From: Burkholderiaceae bacterium
Lineage (GTDB): Bacteria; Pseudomonadota; Gammaproteobacteria; Burkholderiales; Burkholderiaceae
DNA: 12,249 nucleotides
Assembly (NCBI GenBank): GCA_017998575.1
Contig: JAGOCV010000100.1
Span: forward strand, 1-12,249
Direction: 5' to 3'
Shown: piece after piece, positions 8,134-12,249 of the stretch
Numbering within the stretch: position 1 is the first letter of the stretch
Layout of the letters: each line of letters opens with the position of its first letter
Notes under the pieces: model-generated
Told to the model about the DNA's origin: nothing
The model's input: the letters and a program-made list of their open reading frames with translations, nothing else
Databases searched by the model: none
Position numbers and translations under genes: made by a program

Positions 8134-9203
8134 TGGTGACGGCAGCACCGAGCGCCGCCGGGCCGTCCCAAGGCGCGAGCGCCCCCCCGGGGGGCAGCGA
8201 AGTACACGCAGTGACGAGCGTGGGGGTCCACAGTTTCGGGAAAGTGGCGGTGCTCATGGGCGGGCGCTCGGCCGAGCGCGAGGTCTCGCTCATGTCGGGC
8301 ACGGGCGTGCTCAAGGCGCTGCAGTCCAAAGGAGTGGACGCCCATGCGTTCGACCCGGCCGAGCGGGATCTCTCCGAGTTGAAGGCCAAGGGCTTCGAAC
8401 GCTGCTTCATCGCGTTGCACGGCCGCTTCGGCGAGGACGGCACGGTGCAGGGCGCACTCGAATTGCTGGGCATTCCCTATACCGGCTCGGGCGTGATGGC
8501 ATCGAGCATTTCCATCGACAAGGTGACCACCAAGCGCGTGTGGCTGGCCGACGGCCTGCCCACGCCGAAATACAGGCTGCTGCGGCGCGGCGCGTTCGAC
8601 CGTCAGCAGGTGCTGGCGATCCCCGACGAGCTGGGCCTGCCGGTGATCGTCAAGCCCGCGCGCGAAGGTTCGTCGATCGGCGTCGCCAAGGTCGAGCGCG
8701 CGTCGGACATGGAGGCGGCCGTGGACGCCGCCGCCCGACTGGATGCCGACGTGCTGTGCGAGCAGTTCGTCTCGGGCGACGAGGTCACCTGCCCGGTGAT
8801 CGGCACGGGCGATGCGGCCCGTGCGCTGCCGGTGATCCGCATCGTGGCTCCGCAAGGCAACTACGACTACCAGAACAAGTACTTCACCGACGACACCAAA
8901 TACGTCGTGCCCTGCGGCCTGCCCGCCGGCGAGGAAGAGGTGATCCAGCAGCTGGTGCTGCGGGCCTACCGTGTGCTGGGATGCCGCGGCTGGGGCCGCA
9001 TCGACGTGATGATCGACGCCGCCACGCGCCAGCCGTCGCTGCTGGAGATCAACACCTCGCCCGGCATGACCGGCCATTCGCTGGTGCCGATGTCGGCGCG
9101 CGCCGCCGGCATCAGCTACGAAGACCTGTGCGTGCAACTGCTGGCCTCGGCCACGCTGGACAACCTGCCCGCGCCGCAACCCGCCGGAGACGCCCGCCCA
9201 TGA
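8130..9203 (+). CDS. ddl: D-alanine--D-alanine ligase with repeat-derived N-terminal extension
   Basis: Cytoplasmic ATP-grasp enzyme that condenses two D-Ala, supplying the dipeptide used by MurF. From ATG 8130 it has 357 residues. The catalytic core starts at about residue 36 with [22 protein letters not shown]. Other motifs are [15 protein letters not shown] (94-108), GIPYTGSG (114-121), the ATP-grasp lysine region [14 protein letters not shown] (172-185), the GWGRID segment (287-292) and the metal-binding [14 protein letters not shown] (305-318). The first 35 or so residues, rich in Ala, Ser, Pro and Gly, do not look like Ddl and are encoded by a palindromic GC-rich repeat (8153-8229). Either the extension is translated as a dispensable tail, or translation really begins at GTG 8211 or 8220. 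The enzyme identity is secure; the exact start is uncertain. Confidence 0.95.
   Translation: MMVTAAPSAAGPSQGASAPPGGSEVHAVTSVGVHSFGKVAVLMGGRSAEREVSLMSGTGVLKALQSKGVDAHAFDPAERDLSELKAKGFERCFIALHGRFGEDGTVQGALELLGIPYTGSGVMASSISIDKVTTKRVWLADGLPTPKYRLLRRGAFDRQQVLAIPDELGLPVIVKPAREGSSIGVAKVERASDMEAAVDAAARLDADVLCEQFVSGDEVTCPVIGTGDAARALPVIRIVAPQGNYDYQNKYFTDDTKYVVPCGLPAGEEEVIQQLVLRAYRVLGCRGWGRIDVMIDAATRQPSLLEINTSPGMTGHSLVPMSARAAGISYEDLCVQLLASATLDNLPAPQPAGDARP
8153..8229 (+). repeat. GC-rich palindromic repeat element read through as the Ddl N-terminus
   Basis: This segment is unlike its coding neighbours. It contains a perfect 15-base palindrome at 8181-8195 (GCCCCCC, one C, GGGGGGC) flanked by GGGCCGTCCC on the left and by a tail ending in GTGGGGGTCC. 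Its reverse complement shares the layout CGCT-NN-CCCCC-NN-GGGGG-CGC, then GGCCCGGC, with the ftsA-ftsZ spacer. From memory, sequences of this kind are dispersed between genes in Comamonadaceae genomes; I cannot confirm that here. Boundaries are approximate. Confidence 0.6.
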
Positions 9204-9991
9204 GCGAACCGCTGCCGGTCCCCTTCGACGTGAGGCTGATGAACGCCACCGCCACGGCGGTGTTCGTCGCGTGCGCGTTCGCGGGTCTGGCGGCGGTGGC
9301 CTGGTGGGCGCTGCGCCATCCGGCATTCGCGCTCGGCGGCATCACGGTGCATGGCGACACGGCGCGCAACAGCGCCGTCACGCTGCGCGCCAATGTGGCG
9401 CCCCGGCTGTCGGGCAACTTCTTCACGGTGGATCTGGCGTCGGCGCGATCGGCGTTCGAGACGGTGCCCTGGGTGCGCCGCGCCGTGGTGCGCCGCGAGT
9501 TCCCCAACCGGCTGTCGGTGACGCTGCAGGAACATCACGCCGTCGCCTACTGGGGCCCCGAGAGCGAATCGCGCCTGGTCAACAACTTCGGCGAGGTGTT
9601 CGAGGCCAACATCGGCGACGTGGAGCAGGACGACCTGCCGCGCCTGGACGGCCCGGCCGACCAGTCGGCCGAAGTGCTGGCGATGTACCGCGCGATCGAG
9701 CCGCTGTTCGAGTCGATCGATCTGTCGATCGAGACGCTGCACCTCTCGAGCCGGGGCGGCTGGCGTGCCGAGCTCGACAGCGGCGCCGATATCGAACTCG
9801 GCCGTGGCGACGTGGCCGAGGTGGGTGCCCGCACGACGCAGTTCGTGCGAACGCTCACGCAGGTCACGTCGCGCTACGGCCGGCGCGTCGACACGCTCGA
9901 ATCCGCCGACCTGCGCCACGCGCAGGGCTATGCGGTCCGCATCCGCGGCGTCACCACGGTGATGCCGCCGCAGCAACAGCAGAAGAGATAA
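9200..9991 (+). CDS. ftsQ: Cell division protein FtsQ
   Basis: Bitopic inner-membrane divisome protein that links early division proteins to FtsB/FtsL and the FtsWI synthase. The 263 residues form a short cytoplasmic tail (1-15), one transmembrane helix (about 16-38), a POTRA domain (about 43-112, from [15 protein letters not shown] through [19 protein letters not shown]), then the FtsQ/DivIB periplasmic domain with [11 protein letters not shown] (126-136). Length and topology fit the betaproteobacterial family; the C-terminus is a short Gln-rich tail. The start ATG 9200 overlaps the ddl stop as ATGA, with GGAG at 9186-9189 at a rather long spacing, so coupling to ddl is likely. The next gene, ftsA, follows after 29 bases. 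Confidence 0.94.
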   Translation: MSEPLPVPFDVRLMNATATAVFVACAFAGLAAVAWWALRHPAFALGGITVHGDTARNSAVTLRANVAPRLSGNFFTVDLASARSAFETVPWVRRAVVRREFPNRLSVTLQEHHAVAYWGPESESRLVNNFGEVFEANIGDVEQDDLPRLDGPADQSAEVLAMYRAIEPLFESIDLSIETLHLSSRGGWRAELDSGADIELGRGDVAEVGARTTQFVRTLTQVTSRYGRRVDTLESADLRHAQGYAVRIRGVTTVMPPQQQQKR

Positions 9992-10020
9992 CAGAGGACG
10001 CCCAGGAAACGAGGCTGAAC

Positions 10021-11250
10021 ATGGCAAAAGAGTACAAAGATCTGGTGGTGGGGCTGGACATCGGAACCGCCAAGGTGATGGTGGTGGTGGCCGAGGTCAT
10101 GCCGGGCGGCGAGCTCAAGCTCGCCGGGCTGGGCATCGCGCCGGGCAACGGACTCAAGCGTGGCGTGGTGGTCAACATCGACGCCACCGTGCAGAGCATC
10201 CAGCAGGCGCTGAAAGAGGCCGAGCTGATGGCCGACTGCAAGATCACCCGCGTCTATACCGGCATCACCGGCAGCCACATCCGCGGCATCAACTCCAGCG
10301 GCATGGTGGCGGTGAAGGATCGCGAGGTCACGCCGGCCGACGTGGCCCGCGTGGTCGAGACCGCCAAGGCCATCAACATCTCCACCGACCAGCGCCTGCT
10401 GCTGGTGGAGCCCCAGGAATTCGTGATCGACGGGCAGGACGTGCGCGAGCCCATCGGCATGAGCGGCATCCGGCTGGAGGCCAAGGTGCACATCGTCACC
10501 GGCGCGCAGAGCGCGGCCGAGAACATCATCAAGTGCGTGCGCCGCTGCGGCCTCGAAGTCGAGCAGCTCATGCTCAACCCGCTGGCCTCCAGCCAGTCGG
10601 TGCTGACGGAAGACGAGAAGGAACTGGGCGTGGCGCTGGTGGACATCGGCGCCGGCACCACCGACGTGGCGGTGTTCACGGGCGGGGCGATCCGCCACAC
10701 GGCCGTGATCCCGATCGCCGGTGACCTGATCACCAGCGACATCGCGATGGCGTTGCGCACCCCCACCAAGGATGCCGAGGACATCAAGGTCGAATCCGGC
10801 TTCGCCAAGCAGTTGCTGGCCGACCCCGAGGTGCAGGTCGAGGTGCCGGGCCTGGGCGACCGCGGCCCGCGCATGCTCAGCCGCCAGGCGCTGGCCGGCG
10901 TGATCGAGCCGCGCATCGAGGAAATCTTCTCGCTGGTGCAGCAGGTCATCCGCGAGTCGGGCCACGAGGAAGTGCTGTCCTCGGGCATCGTGCTCACGGG
11001 CGGCAGCGCCGTGATGCCGGGCATGGTCGAGCTGGGCGAAGACATCTTCCTCAAGCCGGTGCGCCGTGGCGTGCCGCAGTACGCGAGCTCGCTGTCGGAC
11101 ATGGTGGCCCAGCCCCGCGCCGCCACCGTGATGGGCCTGCTCGAAGAAGCGCGCCTGGCGCGCCTGCGCGGCTACAAGGTGGCGTCGAAGAACGGCTCGA
11201 TGAAGACGGCCTTCGGACGCGTGCGCGACTGGTTCATCGGGAATTTCTGA
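10021..11250 (+). CDS. ftsA: Cell division protein FtsA (actin-like FtsZ membrane anchor)
   Basis: Actin-fold ATPase that tethers FtsZ filaments to the inner membrane and recruits later division proteins. The 409-residue protein shows the phosphate 1 motif GLDIGTAKV (11-19), the FtsA-specific 1C/SHS2 region (about 84-165), phosphate 2 VDIGAGTTDVAVF (207-219), the adenosine motif GIVLTGGSAVMPGM (322-335), and a C-terminal amphipathic membrane-targeting helix FGRVRDWFIGNF (398-409). The start ATG 10021 gives the normal N-terminus MAKEYKDLVVGLDIG; GAGG at 10011-10014 is the likely ribosome binding site. The 29-base gap after ftsQ is the first non-overlapping junction in the cluster. It is followed by a 231-base spacer before ftsZ. 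Confidence 0.97.
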   Translation: MAKEYKDLVVGLDIGTAKVMVVVAEVMPGGELKLAGLGIAPGNGLKRGVVVNIDATVQSIQQALKEAELMADCKITRVYTGITGSHIRGINSSGMVAVKDREVTPADVARVVETAKAINISTDQRLLLVEPQEFVIDGQDVREPIGMSGIRLEAKVHIVTGAQSAAENIIKCVRRCGLEVEQLMLNPLASSQSVLTEDEKELGVALVDIGAGTTDVAVFTGGAIRHTAVIPIAGDLITSDIAMALRTPTKDAEDIKVESGFAKQLLADPEVQVEVPGLGDRGPRMLSRQALAGVIEPRIEEIFSLVQQVIRESGHEEVLSSGIVLTGGSAVMPGMVELGEDIFLKPVRRGVPQYASSLSDMVAQPRAATVMGLLEEARLARLRGYKVASKNGSMKTAFGRVRDWFIGNF

Positions 11251-11255
11251 TGCCC

Positions 11256-11348
11256 TTCAAAGCGTCCTGCGTCCGCTTTCCCCCACGGGGGGCGCCACCA
11301 GCGGCCCGGCCAAGCCGGTTCCGCGGCGGCCTGGCCTTGCTGTGCTGG
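11256..11348 (-). repeat. GC-rich palindromic element in the ftsA-ftsZ spacer
   Basis: Starting just after the ftsA stop, this element carries a CCCCC-AC-GGGGGG inverted repeat (11280-11292) and an imperfect palindrome at 11301-11324: GCGG and CCGGC, a CAA loop, then GCCGG and CCGC, with a small internal bulge. The order CGCT, C-run, G-run, CGC, then GGCCCGGC resembles the reverse complement of the element in ddl, so the strand is assigned relative to that copy. No T-run follows, so it is not a standard intrinsic terminator. It could act as an mRNA processing, pausing or stabilising structure. Boundaries are approximate. Confidence 0.55.
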
Positions 11349-11391
11349 CGAAGACGGCGAAGTCGATGGCGGTGCACCGGACCGCCCGCCC

Positions 11392-11474
11392 GCGCGTTGA
11401 GACGCGCAACCGAATAAGAACCACCACAAGTTTTCAGCCAACAGGCAACTGCAAGTTTTTCAGATACCAAGGAG
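11392..11474 (+). promoter_or_regulatory. ftsZ leader with hairpin, AT-rich direct repeat and ribosome binding site
   Basis: This is the remainder of the ftsA-ftsZ spacer. A small hairpin GCGCG-TTGAGA-CGCGC lies at 11392-11407. Then comes a locally AT-rich stretch, unusual in this window, with the direct repeat CAAGTTTTCAG (11427-11437) and CAAGTTTTTCAG (11452-11463), 25 bases apart. AAGGAG at 11469-11474, 7 bases before ATG 11482, is the ftsZ ribosome binding site and fixes the start at M1 rather than M5. I see no convincing -35/-10 pair, but the composition change makes this the likeliest place for a separate ftsZ promoter or a translational control element. Confidence 0.45.
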
Positions 11475-11481
11475 CAATCAC

Positions 11482-12249
11482 ATGCCAATCGAAATGATCG
11501 AAGTCGAAGAATTCAACATGGGCACCCAGATCAAGGTGATCGGCGTGGGCGGCGGCGGCGGCAACGCCGTGGCGCACATGATCGAGCGCAACGTCCAGGG
11601 CGTGGAATTCGTCTGCGCCAATACCGACGCGCAGGCCCTGGCGCGCAGCAGCTCCCACAAGACCATCCAGCTCGGTGCCAGCGGCCTGGGCGCCGGCAGC
11701 AAGCCCGACAAGGGCCGCGATGCCGCCGAAGCCGCGGCCGATGACATCCGTGCGGCCATCGATGGCGCGCACATGCTCTTCATCACTGCCGGCATGGGCG
11801 GTGGCACGGGCACCGGCGCCGCGCCGGTGATCGCACGCATCGCCAAGGAAATGGGCATCCTCACGGTGGGCGTGGTCACCAAGCCGTTCGACTGGGAAGG
11901 CGGCCGCCGCATGACCAACGCCGACAACGGCCTGGCCGAGCTCGAGGCCAATGTCGACTCGCTGATCGTCGTGCTCAACGAGAAGCTGCTCGAAGTGCTG
12001 GGCGACGACATCACGCAGGACGAGGCTTTTGCGCATGCCAACGACGTGCTCAAGAACGCCGTCGGCGGCATCGCCGAGATCATCAACGTGCCCGGCCACG
12101 TGAACGTCGACTTCGAGGACGTGCGCACGGTGATGGGCGAGCCCGGCAAGGCCATGATGGGCACGGCCGTGGCCCAGGGCCCGGACCGCGCGCGCATCGC
12201 CGCCGAGCAGGCCGAGGCCTGCCCGCTGCTGGAGGGCATCGACCTGTCG
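11482..12249 (+). CDS. ftsZ: Cell division protein FtsZ, 3'-truncated by the window
   Basis: Tubulin-like GTPase that forms the cytoplasmic Z ring. The first 256 codons are present, and the frame is open at the window edge; full-length proteins have about 380-410 residues, so the C-terminal subdomain, linker and FtsA-binding tail are missing. Visible motifs are the N-terminal VIGVGGGGGNAV (19-30), NTDAQAL (47-53), the tubulin signature GGGTGTG (106-112), TKPFDWEGGRRM (133-144), and the T7 loop NVDFEDVRTVMGE (208-220) with D210 and D213 corresponding to the catalytic aspartates. Translation starts at ATG 11482 with AAGGAG 7 bases upstream. It is separated from ftsA by 231 bases, so it can be expressed independently of the upstream operon, as is common for ftsZ. 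Confidence 0.97.
   Translation, partial: MPIEMIEVEEFNMGTQIKVIGVGGGGGNAVAHMIERNVQGVEFVCANTDAQALARSSSHKTIQLGASGLGAGSKPDKGRDAAEAAADDIRAAIDGAHMLFITAGMGGGTGTGAAPVIARIAKEMGILTVGVVTKPFDWEGGRRMTNADNGLAELEANVDSLIVVLNEKLLEVLGDDITQDEAFAHANDVLKNAVGGIAEIINVPGHVNVDFEDVRTVMGEPGKAMMGTAVAQGPDRARIAAEQAEACPLLEGIDLS

Noticed and set aside
11301..11324. Rho-independent terminator after ftsA
   Set aside because: The palindrome is strong but is followed by GC-rich sequence, not a T-run. ftsZ downstream is on the same strand and read-through is plausible.
11250..11417. 55-codon ORF starting in the ftsA stop (TGATG) and spanning the ftsA-ftsZ spacer
   Set aside because: The product is Arg/Pro-rich without a domain, has no good independent ribosome binding site, and is simply the palindromic repeat read as protein. 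Possible but unsupported.
11397..11420. Sigma-70 promoter for ftsZ (TTGAGA with AATAAG)
   Set aside because: Only about 10 bases separate the two hexamers, far from the usual 16-18, and TTGAGA is the loop of a small hairpin. No other good pair was found by eye.
1..12249. CRISPR array, insertion sequence, tRNA/rRNA gene or defence system
   Set aside because: I found no regular spaced repeats, transposase, RNA gene or accessory cassette. More than 97 percent of the window is occupied by dcw genes with consistent codon use.

Overview
The window is an almost uninterrupted stretch of the division and cell wall (dcw) cluster of a GC-rich betaproteobacterium. All genes are on the + strand, in the order murF (5' end cut off) - small ORF - mraY - murD - ftsW - murG - murC - ddl - ftsQ - ftsA - ftsZ (3' end cut off). 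Gene order, the lack of murB between murC and ddl, the protein sequences (long MraY extracytoplasmic loop, FtsZ with FDWEGGRR, enlarged MurD) and very high G/C at third codon positions point to Burkholderiales, most likely Comamonadaceae. I cannot name the genus from sequence alone.

Layout. Bases 2-8133 carry most of the cytoplasmic and membrane steps of peptidoglycan precursor synthesis: MurF, MraY, MurD, MurG and MurC, with the septal glycosyltransferase FtsW between murD and murG. Bases 8130-9203 encode D-Ala-D-Ala ligase, whose dipeptide product MurF uses. Bases 9200-12249 encode the division proteins FtsQ, FtsA and FtsZ. Seven consecutive junctions are 4-base ATGA/GTGA stop-start overlaps, so the block from murF to ftsQ is probably one polycistronic, translationally coupled unit. 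Coupling loosens at ftsQ-ftsA (29-base gap) and breaks at ftsA-ftsZ (231-base gap), the largest non-coding stretch here.

How the genes work together. MurC adds L-Ala and MurD adds D-Glu to UDP-MurNAc. MurF adds the D-Ala-D-Ala made by Ddl. MraY moves the pentapeptide to undecaprenyl phosphate (lipid I), and MurG adds GlcNAc (lipid II). FtsW polymerises lipid II at the septum under FtsQ and FtsA/FtsZ control.

The genes are housekeeping; I found no mobile element, CRISPR, RNA gene or defence system. The points worth a second look are: (1) a 30-codon ORF with a strong ribosome binding site wedged between murF and mraY; (2) an acidic, low-complexity insertion of about 90 residues inside the MurD ATPase domain; (3) a GC-rich palindromic repeat that appears to have been captured as the N-terminus of Ddl; (4) a similar palindromic element in opposite orientation in the ftsA-ftsZ spacer, followed by an AT-rich segment with a direct repeat just before ftsZ.
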